Assembly (NCBI GenBank): GCA_017509255.1
Contig: JAFWQA010000006.1
Coordinates: forward strand, 1-64,000
Source: Clostridia bacterium
GTDB lineage: Bacteria; Bacillota; Clostridia; Christensenellales; Aristaeellaceae
Direction of reading: 5' to 3'
Length of the DNA stretch: 64,000 nt
The stretch's first letter is position 1, and the number at the start of each line of letters is the position of its first letter. Both the position numbers and the translations under genes were made by a program. Shown one piece after another: positions 1-7,480 of this stretch. The notes beneath the pieces were generated by a model. It had not been told where the DNA came from and searched no databases. It saw only the letters and a list, made by a program, of their open reading frames with translations.

Positions 1-169
<169 letters not shown>

Positions 170-313
170 ATCCTTTAACACTTTCGTGTCAAACTCTTTG
201 GAATCTTCGCTGTCTCTTTCCTATTGCGCGTTTCTCTCTTCTGTATCGTTTTCAAGGTTCGGCTTGCTCTCCCTCAGGCCCCCGTCTCCGGCTCCCCGCG
301 AGCGAGCTTTGTT

Positions 314-342
314 AGAATACCAACTTTTCACCCCCTTGTCAA
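314..342 (-). promoter_or_regulatory. rRNA operon promoter
   Basis: On the minus strand TTGACA (342-337) is followed after exactly 17 nt by TATTCT (319-314), a strong sigma-A promoter pointing into the 16S gene. The stretch just upstream (343-390) is A/T-rich with runs of A and T, as in an rRNA UP element. The roughly 140-nt leader before 16S contains no open reading frame of note. Confidence 0.85.
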
Positions 343-391
343 GCACTTTTTTGAAAAAATTGATATTTCTTTTTTCTCTTCGCAAAAAGAA

Positions 392-415
392 GGAAGCGGC
401 ATTCCTTCCGCTTCC
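392..415 (-). terminator. Terminator upstream of the rRNA promoter
   Basis: Minus-strand hairpin with an 8-bp stem (GGAAGCGG / CCGCTTCC, 8-nt loop) followed by TTCTTTTTG. It ends transcription of the membrane-protein gene at 438-971 immediately before the rRNA promoter. Confidence 0.75.
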
Positions 416-437
416 TTATATTATAATTTTTTTATCC

Positions 438-971
438 TTATTCGCTGATCGGTGTCAGGCTTCTGATTTTCCACTGGCCGCTTTCTTTCACCAGATTCAC
501 TCGGTAGCTTGCCTCCGGCCACGAAGGCGGATAGACCGAGTTGCCGCCGTTCTGGGCAATGACTTCATCCGCTTTGGTCCCCTTGACCCGCCCGTCGATC
601 CTTGGGACCTTCTCCCGGATCGTTACTCTGGTGCTTGTATCCCAGGGCCATGTCCACAAAAAGCCCATGTCCAGACGATGGTCAATGCCCCGGATATTGT
701 AGTTGGCATAGCGGGAGTTTCCGCTTTGCGCCGCGATCAGCTCTTCGTCGGCATTCAGGCAGGCAGCCTGAAAATACTTGCCCAGTTCCCCCGCGCCGCT
801 GTCCATTCCCATGATGACTTTGGTTCTGTTGGCCATGCCGTCCTTAAGGATCACCTGTATATTGCTCAGGTTCATGGCGTAATAGAAGACGGTCATCGCG
901 ATCCCGAGTATCAGACAGATGAAAAAAAGTCTGACTGCGATATACCATACTGTACGCCGGACATATTTCAC
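438..971 (-). CDS. Hypothetical membrane-anchored protein
   Basis: This 177-residue protein is not assigned to a family. It has a basic N-terminus (KYVRR), one hydrophobic segment at about residues 8-33, and a soluble domain that should lie outside the membrane. The C-terminal part, with the phrase SYRVNLVKESGQWKI, resembles the small cystatin/NTF2-like folds found on many Gram-positive lipoproteins and membrane proteins, but this is only an impression. The ATG follows GGGAGG at good spacing. It lies 29 bp downstream of the NYN-domain gene on the same strand, so the two are probably co-transcribed, and a terminator follows. Confidence 0.7.
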   Translation of the reverse strand: MKYVRRTVWYIAVRLFFICLILGIAMTVFYYAMNLSNIQVILKDGMANRTKVIMGMDSGAGELGKYFQAACLNADEELIAAQSGNSRYANYNIRGIDHRLDMGFLWTWPWDTSTRVTIREKVPRIDGRVKGTKADEVIAQNGGNSVYPPSWPEASYRVNLVKESGQWKIRSLTPISE

Positions 972-1000
972 TTCTGTATCCTCCCGCAGAGACCGCGCGT

Positions 1001-1993
1001 TTACAGCAGTTTGATCAGCATGGTCTTCTGCTCATCCATTTCCACGACGACGACTCCGTCCTTCTCCAACTGTTTCATAACGTCGCTGAAGCGTTTGAAG
1101 CCGATGGATCTTTCATTGAAATCCGGATAAGCCGTGATGATATCAGCTTTCAGAATGGACGGATTCACCCTGTCAAACCCCCCGTCCTTGTACGCCTGTA
1201 TCTGCGCCCTGAAAGCTTCCTTCCAGTTGTCTTTGGTCAGCTGGGGGATGCTCTCGTTGCTGTCCCCTGTGTTGTTCAGGCTGACCATCACATTGAAGTT
1301 GTCATTATGTACGCGCAGATCCCCGAATCTGCCGGCCAGTTTCATCAGCAGCTTATAGAATGTGGCGCAGCCGTATGCCTTTTCGTTGAAATCGGGACGG
1401 AGACGCAGCAGCACCCCCTTCAGCTCGCTTGCATACATTTCATCGTTGTCGGTCTGCTCCTCCAGAACGGTTGTCAGCAGCTTATTCAATTCGCTTTCGT
1501 CCGCAAGCTCTTCGCTGTTCACGCTCTGACGCTGACGCTTGGGTTTCTCCACATTGCGCTTTCCGACGGTTTCCAGAAACTGGAACTCGTTACAGGCGTT
1601 GATAAAAATAGTACTTGCAGCCTCACTGCGGCTGATGCCGAGCACGAATTTACCCATGCTCTTGAGGCGGCCGACCAGCGGTGTATAGTCGCTGTCGCCG
1701 GAAACGATGCAGAAACTGTCTATCAGTTCATTCTTATACGCTACTTCCAGCGCGTCGATCACCAGCTGGATGTCCGCGTTGTTTTTCTGGCTGATACCGT
1801 ACCGGAGGCTGGGAACGACGGTAAATGTGTTGCTGAGCAGCACTTCCTTCAGATCCCCGAACTTATCGGTGTAACCGTATACCTTCCCCAGCAGTATATC
1901 ACCGCGGATTTTTACTTTTTCCAGAATGCTGTTGAGTGTCGCTACCTTGGCTCCGCAGTTCTCCAGATCTACAAATACCGCAAATTTACTCAG
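1001..1993 (-). CDS. NYN domain protein with two OST-HTH/LOTUS-like domains
   Basis: The N-terminus (residues 1-145) is an NYN/LabA-type PIN-like nuclease domain: VDLEN at 8-12, NNAD at 71-74 and SGDSDYTP at 98-105 give the acidic metal-binding set. Two repeats follow (about 165-240 and 255-330), each with the PDF(N)E...G..F pattern of OST-HTH/LOTUS domains, which bind RNA in other proteins. RNA cleavage or decay is therefore likely; the substrate is unknown. No ATG, GTG or TTG lies close to the domain. The open frame extends to 2194, but a likely promoter at 2048-2056 sits inside that extension. CTG at 1993, 8 nt after GAAGAAGG, is my preferred start (330 residues); GTG near 2104 or ATG at 2194 are alternatives. 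Confidence 0.8.
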   Translation of the reverse strand: MSKFAVFVDLENCGAKVATLNSILEKVKIRGDILLGKVYGYTDKFGDLKEVLLSNTFTVVPSLRYGISQKNNADIQLVIDALEVAYKNELIDSFCIVSGDSDYTPLVGRLKSMGKFVLGISRSEAASTIFINACNEFQFLETVGKRNVEKPKRQRQSVNSEELADESELNKLLTTVLEEQTDNDEMYASELKGVLLRLRPDFNEKAYGCATFYKLLMKLAGRFGDLRVHNDNFNVMVSLNNTGDSNESIPQLTKDNWKEAFRAQIQAYKDGGFDRVNPSILKADIITAYPDFNERSIGFKRFSDVMKQLEKDGVVVVEMDEQKTMLIKLL

Positions 1994-2047
1994 ATGAAAA
2001 ACCTTCTTCCCTTTGATGTACAGGTTCCGGGAACCTGCTTTCGATTC

Positions 2048-2056
2048 AGTATACCA
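2048..2056 (-). promoter_or_regulatory. Possible extended -10 promoter for the NYN gene
   Basis: The minus strand reads TGGTATACT, an extended -10 element (TG-N-TATACT). No convincing -35 was found. A start site near 2041 would give a leader of about 48 nt to the proposed CTG start at 1993. Confidence 0.4.
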
Positions 2057-2156
2057 TCCATTTCCCTGAATTTCTACTCTTTTCTGGACAAACGTCACAT
2101 GACCCTGTAAAATATAGGAAATGTTTCTTCCCTGACAGAAAAGGAGGCTTTTCTCT

Positions 2157-2927
2157 ATGCCGGCGTCTTTGTCTGCCTGTATTGTTCTGTACAAATGCGG
2201 TGACGAGGTTTATGATGTCCTTCGCTGTCTTCAGGAAGCAAATATAGAGATCGCCGTCTATCTTTGTGACAACTCACCGGAAGAAATGACAGCCGAAAAG
2301 CTGCAGTGGAAATTTCCCGGTATTATTGTTTTGCCCCAGAAGGGGAATGTCGGCTTCGGCCGTGCCAACAACGCCGTCCTCCCTTGGCTCCAAAGCAGGT
2401 ACCACCTGATCCTGAATCCGGACGTTACCTTTGAGCCCGATCTGCTTGTCCGCATGATCGCATATATGGACGCTCATCCCAATATCGCGGTCCTGACGCC
2501 CCGTGTCTTCAATGATGACGGTACGGAGCAGTACCTTCCGAAAAGAAGGATCTCTGTCCACTATCTTCTCGGCGGCCTTCTGGAAAGCTTCGGCGGCCCG
2601 TTCCGGCGCTGGCGGGAGGATTTCACCATGGCGGATCTGGATATCACCGCTCCCGTCCCCGTGGAATTCGCGACCGGCTGTTTTCTGCTGATCCGGACCT
2701 CTGTCTTCAAGGAATTGAACGGCTTCGACCCCCGTTTCTTTCTTTATCAGGAGGACAGCGATCTGAGCCGCCGCATCCTGGAGGAGAGAAAAGGCAGCAT
2801 CGTTTATCATCCCGGCATGTGCGTCACGCACAGCTGGGCACGCGCCAACAAGCGCACGCTCAAAGGAATTCTCCGCCAGTCCCGGTCCGTGTTGAAATAC
2901 TTTTTGAAGTGGGGGATCACCTGGTGA
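2157..2927 (+). CDS. Glycosyltransferase family 2 (rhamnosyltransferase-like)
   Basis: A 256-residue GT-A fold enzyme that should transfer a sugar from a nucleotide donor onto a cell-surface polysaccharide or lipid-linked acceptor. Visible motifs are GNVGFGRANN (63-72) and NPDV (87-90, the DXD-like metal site), and near residue 195 YQEDSDLSRR, the ED acceptor motif of WbbL-type rhamnosyltransferases. It has no membrane segment. The ATG is preceded by AAAAGGAGG at good spacing. Its stop overlaps the GTG start of the next glycosyltransferase, so the two are translationally coupled. The donor sugar cannot be told from sequence alone. Confidence 0.9.
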   Translation: MPASLSACIVLYKCGDEVYDVLRCLQEANIEIAVYLCDNSPEEMTAEKLQWKFPGIIVLPQKGNVGFGRANNAVLPWLQSRYHLILNPDVTFEPDLLVRMIAYMDAHPNIAVLTPRVFNDDGTEQYLPKRRISVHYLLGGLLESFGGPFRRWREDFTMADLDITAPVPVEFATGCFLLIRTSVFKELNGFDPRFFLYQEDSDLSRRILEERKGSIVYHPGMCVTHSWARANKRTLKGILRQSRSVLKYFLKWGITW

Positions 2928-3856
2928 AAACGGATATCCTCCTGGCCGTCTTCAATGGTGGGCGGTTCCTGCCCGAACTGCTTTCCTCCCTGGAAAACCA
3001 GACGGACGGTGAATTCCGTGTCCTTTGGCAGGATGACGGATCAGGCGACGGTTCTGTCGGTCTTCTCCGGGAACGTTCCCGGAGTGATGACCGTTTTGTC
3101 CCCGGAGAACAACAGGGCGCGCATCTTGGGGCAGTCGGCAATTTTTTCTCCCTTCTGTCCCAATCGGAAGCGGACCGCATATTGCTCTGCGATCAGGATG
3201 ATATCTGGGAAAAGGACAAAGTTGCTTCACTGAAATCAGCCATGGAGCTTGCCGAAGCGAAATTCAGCCGGGATACTCCCCTGCTGATCCATTCCGACAG
3301 CATGCTGATCGATGAGAACGGCTCACTCCTTTCCCGCAGCTTCTTCCGTCATCAGGGCTGGGATCCCGCCGCCGTACAGTTTCAGCGGCTGCTGGTGCAG
3401 AACAATGTTACCGGCTGCACGCTGATCATGAACAGAGCTCTTCGGGATCTGGCGGTACGCCATGGCCGTCCGGATACGATGTTCATGCATGACTGGTTTC
3501 TGGCACTCACGGCGTCCGCCTTCGGTCAGGTCGTTTTTCTGGACCGTCCGCTCACGCGGTACCGCCAGCATTCCGGAAATGCCGTCGGGGCCAGCAGCCG
3601 TTCTTTACTCCGCAGGGCTCTTGACGTGCTCCTCGACGCGGAAAAAGGCAGAAAGCGGATCCGGCTGACCTATTCCCATACAAGGGCCTTCCTGGATTCC
3701 TTTCATGGTGTCCTGCCCCCGGGCAAAGCCGCGGTCGCGGATGAATACCTGGCCTCTGAAAGCCTTCCGAAGCTTCGCCGCGTCAGAGCCGTCCGCAGGA
3801 TCGGTTGCACCATGCAAAGTCCGGTGGCGCGAATAGGGCAGATCCTTTTCGGATAA
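2924..3856 (+). CDS. Glycosyltransferase family 2 (RgpB-like)
   Basis: A 310-residue GT2 enzyme. The N-terminal nucleotide-sugar site reads WQDDGSGDGS (35-44) and CDQDDIW (89-95); a later MHDWF is typical of the rhamnan-synthesis RgpB-like branch. The frame stays open upstream to 2819, but GTG at 2924 fits best: it overlaps the preceding TGA (GTGA), has GGGGGAT upstream, and the conserved TDILLAVFNGG begins directly after it. With its neighbour it probably builds part of a rhamnose-containing wall polysaccharide; that role is inferred from family only. Confidence 0.88.
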   Translation: MKTDILLAVFNGGRFLPELLSSLENQTDGEFRVLWQDDGSGDGSVGLLRERSRSDDRFVPGEQQGAHLGAVGNFFSLLSQSEADRILLCDQDDIWEKDKVASLKSAMELAEAKFSRDTPLLIHSDSMLIDENGSLLSRSFFRHQGWDPAAVQFQRLLVQNNVTGCTLIMNRALRDLAVRHGRPDTMFMHDWFLALTASAFGQVVFLDRPLTRYRQHSGNAVGASSRSLLRRALDVLLDAEKGRKRIRLTYSHTRAFLDSFHGVLPPGKAAVADEYLASESLPKLRRVRAVRRIGCTMQSPVARIGQILFG

Positions 3857-3888
3857 ATTGTTCCCGGTTTTTTTCATGAAAAATATGC

Positions 3889-3917
3889 TTGCTTTTTTGT
3901 TTGTACCGTGATAATAT
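3889..3917 (+). promoter_or_regulatory. rpmB promoter
   Basis: TTGCTT (3889-3894), 17 nt, TAATAT (3912-3917), with a TG one base before the -10 (TGATAATAT), which gives an extended -10. It lies about 45 bp before the rpmB start. Confidence 0.7.
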
Positions 3918-3960
3918 AGTCAGGCTTGATGTGTGACTCTCCATAAGGAGGAGGATTTCC

Positions 3961-4173
3961 ATGGGTAAGTTTTGTGAGATTTGCGAGAAGGGTACGCTGA
4001 ACGGAAACAATGTCAGCCATTCCAACCGCAAAAGCCATCGGATCTGGGCGCCCAATGTGCAGAGTGTCCGGGTCGTTGTAAACGGCGCTGCGAAGAGAAT
4101 GAACGTGTGCACCCGTTGCCTGCGCAGCGGCAATGTGCAGCGCGCTCTTCCCAAGATTCAGGAAGAAGCCTGA
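3961..4173 (+). CDS. rpmB: 50S ribosomal protein bL28
   Basis: At 70 residues this is full length for bL28. It carries the conserved start GKFCEICEKG, the NVSHSNRKSHR stretch and VCTRCLRSG. Cys5, Cys8, Cys50 and Cys53 form the zinc-binding (C+) version of the protein. A strong ribosome site (AAGGAGGAGG) precedes the ATG. It is a single-gene unit with its own promoter and terminator. Confidence 0.97.
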   Translation: MGKFCEICEKGTLNGNNVSHSNRKSHRIWAPNVQSVRVVVNGAAKRMNVCTRCLRSGNVQRALPKIQEEA

Positions 4174-4186
4174 TCGGGGAAATACA

Positions 4187-4224
4187 GCCCGCCTGTTTGT
4201 GCGAACAGGCGGGCGTTTCCTTTT
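4187..4224 (+). terminator. rpmB terminator
   Basis: Strong hairpin, stem GCCCGCCTGTT / AACAGGCGGGC (4187-4214), followed by a T-rich tail (4216-4224), 14 nt after the rpmB stop. Confidence 0.9.
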
Positions 4225-4229
4225 CACTT

Positions 4230-4260
4230 AAAAAGCAGACGGAATTCCGTCTGCTTTTTT
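4230..4260. terminator. Bidirectional terminator between rpmB and the pyruvyl transferase gene
   Basis: Perfect inverted repeat AAAAAGCAGACGGAATT with its complement, with A-run and T-run flanks on both sides. It can end transcription from either strand between these convergent genes and touches the stop codon of the minus-strand gene. Confidence 0.85.
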
Positions 4261-5300
4261 CATGCGCGTATTTGCTGTTTAAGCCAGCAAAGGCCCTTCT
4301 CTCTCATCTGTTCCGGTCCGTTCCTTCCGATTTCGCGGCGGAAGTGATCGATCCGGCTGTTTTTGCTTTCGGGGTCATTGTCCCGGTATCTTCTGCAGAG
4401 CTCACAGTTCTTCTCCAGAATGGCAGAAAAGGCCAGTGCGTGAAAGCTGTCCGTCAGTACTGTATCCGCGCCTCCGATTGCTCCGAGGAAAGCCTCCGGG
4501 CCGATACCGTCCAGCAGTTCTCCGCCATTCTGATAGCTTTCTTCTGTAACGGGTATTGTCAGCATCCTGATGTTTTTCTCTCTGCTGATCCTTTTCGCTT
4601 TTTCCCAGTATTCCGGGTTCTCCCCGATAAAATAGCATAACAGATAGGGATCCTCCGACGGCCTTTCGCCTGCGATTTCTTCCCAGTCTTCCTTTCTCAG
4701 CAGGCATACCGGATCAGGCATCACCTCCGGCCGAGTGCCTGTTATGCTTTCCAGGAGATCCGCGCCTTCCTCCTCCCGGACGGATACCGCGTCGAATCCG
4801 TGGACCAGCCTGCGGATCATACCTGCTTTTTTTCCTGAGCCCAGGCGGGATACGCCCAGGCTTGCGGCATAAGCGATCTTTGGCTGGTTTCCGCCGAAAT
4901 TCAGAAAGTATGCCGGATTCATCCAGACAGGATTCCAGATCTGATCGCTTCCGCACAGCAGGATGTCATATCTGCCGCTGATCTTTTTCAGTTCTTTTCC
5001 GTTTCGGCACCGGGGGCTCATCTTCATGCGCCTTTTGTAAAACTCAGGAATGGCGCTGCTTTTTTGCCTTGCGCCGGCCTGTCCCGCCTTGACCCTTTTC
5101 TTTCTCATGCCTTCCAGCACCAGTCTGATGCTGTTTCCGCTTTCAATCAGATTCCTCAGCTTTTCCCTGTTGTCAGGCAAATAATCAATATGCTCGCATT
5201 CATGCCCCATTTCCCGCAGAACGCGCTGAAGGGCATAAGCCTGCAGACTTGATCCGAAATTGTCATTATGCAGAAAGGTCATGACGCCGATCCTTGCCAT
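4260..5300 (-). CDS. Polysaccharide pyruvyl transferase family protein
   Basis: A 346-residue member of the CsaB/WcaK-type pyruvyl transferase family, which usually adds ketal-pyruvate to sugars of surface polymers. Recognisable parts are the N-terminal FHNDNFGSSLQAYALQ-type motif (in MTFLHNDNFGSSLQAYALQ), LLCGSDQIWNP, FIGENPEYW and TDSFHALAFS near the C-terminus. No signal peptide is present. The ATG follows GGAGG. It ends the probable topB-pepF-small protein-pyruvyl transferase run. Some members only modify glycans in other ways, so the exact reaction is inferred. Confidence 0.85.
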   Translation of the reverse strand: MARIGVMTFLHNDNFGSSLQAYALQRVLREMGHECEHIDYLPDNREKLRNLIESGNSIRLVLEGMRKKRVKAGQAGARQKSSAIPEFYKRRMKMSPRCRNGKELKKISGRYDILLCGSDQIWNPVWMNPAYFLNFGGNQPKIAYAASLGVSRLGSGKKAGMIRRLVHGFDAVSVREEEGADLLESITGTRPEVMPDPVCLLRKEDWEEIAGERPSEDPYLLCYFIGENPEYWEKAKRISREKNIRMLTIPVTEESYQNGGELLDGIGPEAFLGAIGGADTVLTDSFHALAFSAILEKNCELCRRYRDNDPESKNSRIDHFRREIGRNGPEQMREKGLCWLKQQIRA

Positions 5301-5319
5301 CCTCGGTTCCTCCGGTATC

Positions 5320-5664
5320 TCAGTCTCCCCAGTCGATCAGGCCCTTGCTTTCCAGATATTCCTGCTGATAATCCATATAGTCGTCGATCAGGCTTGCCAG
5401 CTTTACAGCCTGTACGGGGTCCAGCCGGTTTTCCTCCGCCAGCTTTTCCACCATGTACTCAAAAGCGTCATCGTCCTCGTAATACTCTCCGCCCGCGTTG
5501 CCTTCTTCATCGATCACATGGTTTTCATGCATATACTGCATATCCGCGTCAATGATCTGACCGATCAGATCAGGCAGCAGCGGCGCCAGTTCCGGGTGAT
5601 CCTGCCTGTGGATCCTCCCCGCGATAAACTCCAGCGCCTCCGCTTTATCGTAACCCTTCATCAT
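5320..5664 (-). CDS. Hypothetical acidic protein
   Basis: A 114-residue soluble protein I do not recognise. It is rich in Asp and Glu (EYYEDDDAFEY in the middle) and looks mainly helical, with no signal peptide or membrane segment. Its start overlaps the pepF stop by four bases (ATGA), so translation is coupled to pepF. The pyruvyl transferase gene begins 19 bp later. Confidence 0.75.
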   Translation of the reverse strand: MMKGYDKAEALEFIAGRIHRQDHPELAPLLPDLIGQIIDADMQYMHENHVIDEEGNAGGEYYEDDDAFEYMVEKLAEENRLDPVQAVKLASLIDDYMDYQQEYLESKGLIDWGD

Positions 5665-7454
5665 TTCCCGGTCACCTCCCGCATTTTTCTCACAGTTTCC
5701 TTAAATACCTCCATCGCCTGCCGGATAGGCTCAGGCCGGCTCATATCGATCCCTGCCAGTTTCAGCGCTTCAATGGGAGGCACGCTGCAGCCTGCGCTCA
5801 GGAATTTCCGGTAATCTCTGACCGCGCTCTCCCCCTCCGTCAGGATCCTGTCGCTCAGACTGACGGCCGCGCAAAGGCCTGTAGCGTATACATAAACATA
5901 AAACGCCCGGTAAAAGTGAGGGATTCTCATCCATTCGGAAGCAATTTCTTCATCGATCACACAGGTTTCGCCGTAATAGGTCTCATTCAGTTTCCTGTAT
6001 GCGTCGCTCAGGCTCTCCTTTGTCAGCGGCTCACCCTTCTGTGCCATATTGTGACTGATCATTTCGAATTCGGCGAACATGGTCTGCCGGAATACTGTTG
6101 TGCGGAACTGTTCCAGGAAATAGTTCAGAAGGTAAGCCTGAGCATCCTTTTCAGGCATCTTCTTCAGCAGATACCGCATCATGGTTGCTTCATTGCACGT
6201 GCTGGCCACCTCAGCCACAAACAGGCTGTAATTTGTCTTCGGTGCGGGCTGATTTGTATTGCTGTAGAAGGAGTGCATACTGTGTCCGAGCTCATGTGCG
6301 ATCGTAAATGCGCTGTCCAGGTTATCATTGTGATTCAGCAGCACATAAGGGTGTACGTTCGTCAATTCACCCTCGCTGAAAGCGCCGCTGCTTTTTCCCT
6401 TGCTCGGATAGACGTCGATCCAGCCTCCGTCCCGCGCCTCTTTCAGTTTTTCGATGTAATCCGCTCCCATGGGCTGAAGCCCTTCCAGCACAAGGTCAAA
6501 TGCTTTTTCATAGGGAAGCGTCATCGTGTAATCGCTCACCAACGGCGCGTAAAGGTCGTACAGATGTAGCTCATCCAGCTTCATGATATCCTTGCGCAGC
6601 CGCAGATAGTCCTGCAGTACGGGCAGGTATTCATGTATGACGCTGATCAGGTTGTCATAGACGCTTTCCGGTATTTCCAGCGGGAGCATGGCTGCCTGCC
6701 GGGCGCTTTCATAGTGATGGCTCAGTGCCATGAACTGATCGTTTTTGACGCTGGCTCCGTATGTGCTGGCGATCGTATTGCCGAAGCTTTCATAGGTGCT
6801 CATCAGGTTATGGAATGCCTGCTGCCGGATCTTCCTGTCCGCGGAGTGAATAAAAGTGGAATAGTTGCCCTCTGTCAGTTCCTGCTCCGTCCCGTCAGCC
6901 AGGATAATGGGCGGCAGCTTCAGATCTGCCGTCGTCAGCGACGTAAAGATATTGTCAGGAGCGCCGGCTACTTCACCCATCATGGCGATCAGCCTTTCCT
7001 CTTCCTTATTGAGGGTATGAGCCTTGTTCAGCAGGATCGTCCGCAGAAAGGCATCGTAGTCCTTCATCTCCGGGTCTGCCTGAAGCTTCGTCAGCTCCTC
7101 CTCATCCATAGCCAGCAGTTCCGGCTGCAGATAGGCGGTGGCGGTCATGCCCTGGATATACAGTCTTTCTGCCTTATCCTTCAATCCCTGGGCTACTGGA
7201 TCGGCATTGTCCGTTTCCTTCCGGAGGAATGCGTAGATCAGCATCGGCATGAATTCCTCCATGGCCTTATGGAAGGCACGGATCGCTTCCTTAGGGTTTT
7301 CCTTTACCTTCCCGTTGAAAGCCTCCAGCTCGGGCAGCTTTCCTTTCAACCTGTCATAATCCTCCTGCCAGGCTTCGTCCGACAGATAAATATGCGTCAG
7401 GTCCCATTTGTACTTTGCGTCGATCTCATTGCGGTTTCTGATTTGTTCTGCCAT
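5661..7454 (-). CDS. pepF: Oligoendopeptidase F
   Basis: A 597-residue M3B metallopeptidase, the usual length for PepF. The zinc site is HELGH at 387-391 (AHELGHSMHSF), with the third ligand expected in the EVASTCNEA helix some 25 residues later. It has an N-terminal helical lobe and no signal peptide, so it should degrade short peptides in the cytoplasm. It starts 26 bp after topB and overlaps the next gene by 4 bp. Confidence 0.96.
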   Translation of the reverse strand: MAEQIRNRNEIDAKYKWDLTHIYLSDEAWQEDYDRLKGKLPELEAFNGKVKENPKEAIRAFHKAMEEFMPMLIYAFLRKETDNADPVAQGLKDKAERLYIQGMTATAYLQPELLAMDEEELTKLQADPEMKDYDAFLRTILLNKAHTLNKEEERLIAMMGEVAGAPDNIFTSLTTADLKLPPIILADGTEQELTEGNYSTFIHSADRKIRQQAFHNLMSTYESFGNTIASTYGASVKNDQFMALSHHYESARQAAMLPLEIPESVYDNLISVIHEYLPVLQDYLRLRKDIMKLDELHLYDLYAPLVSDYTMTLPYEKAFDLVLEGLQPMGADYIEKLKEARDGGWIDVYPSKGKSSGAFSEGELTNVHPYVLLNHNDNLDSAFTIAHELGHSMHSFYSNTNQPAPKTNYSLFVAEVASTCNEATMMRYLLKKMPEKDAQAYLLNYFLEQFRTTVFRQTMFAEFEMISHNMAQKGEPLTKESLSDAYRKLNETYYGETCVIDEEIASEWMRIPHFYRAFYVYVYATGLCAAVSLSDRILTEGESAVRDYRKFLSAGCSVPPIEALKLAGIDMSRPEPIRQAMEVFKETVRKMREVTGK

Positions 7455-7480
7455 GTCCCGTCCCTCCTGACTCGTTTTGC

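Noticed and set aside
186-1130. 314-codon plus-strand frame near the left edge
   Set aside because: Crosses the rRNA promoter, a terminator and the antisense of a membrane-protein gene with its own ribosome site.
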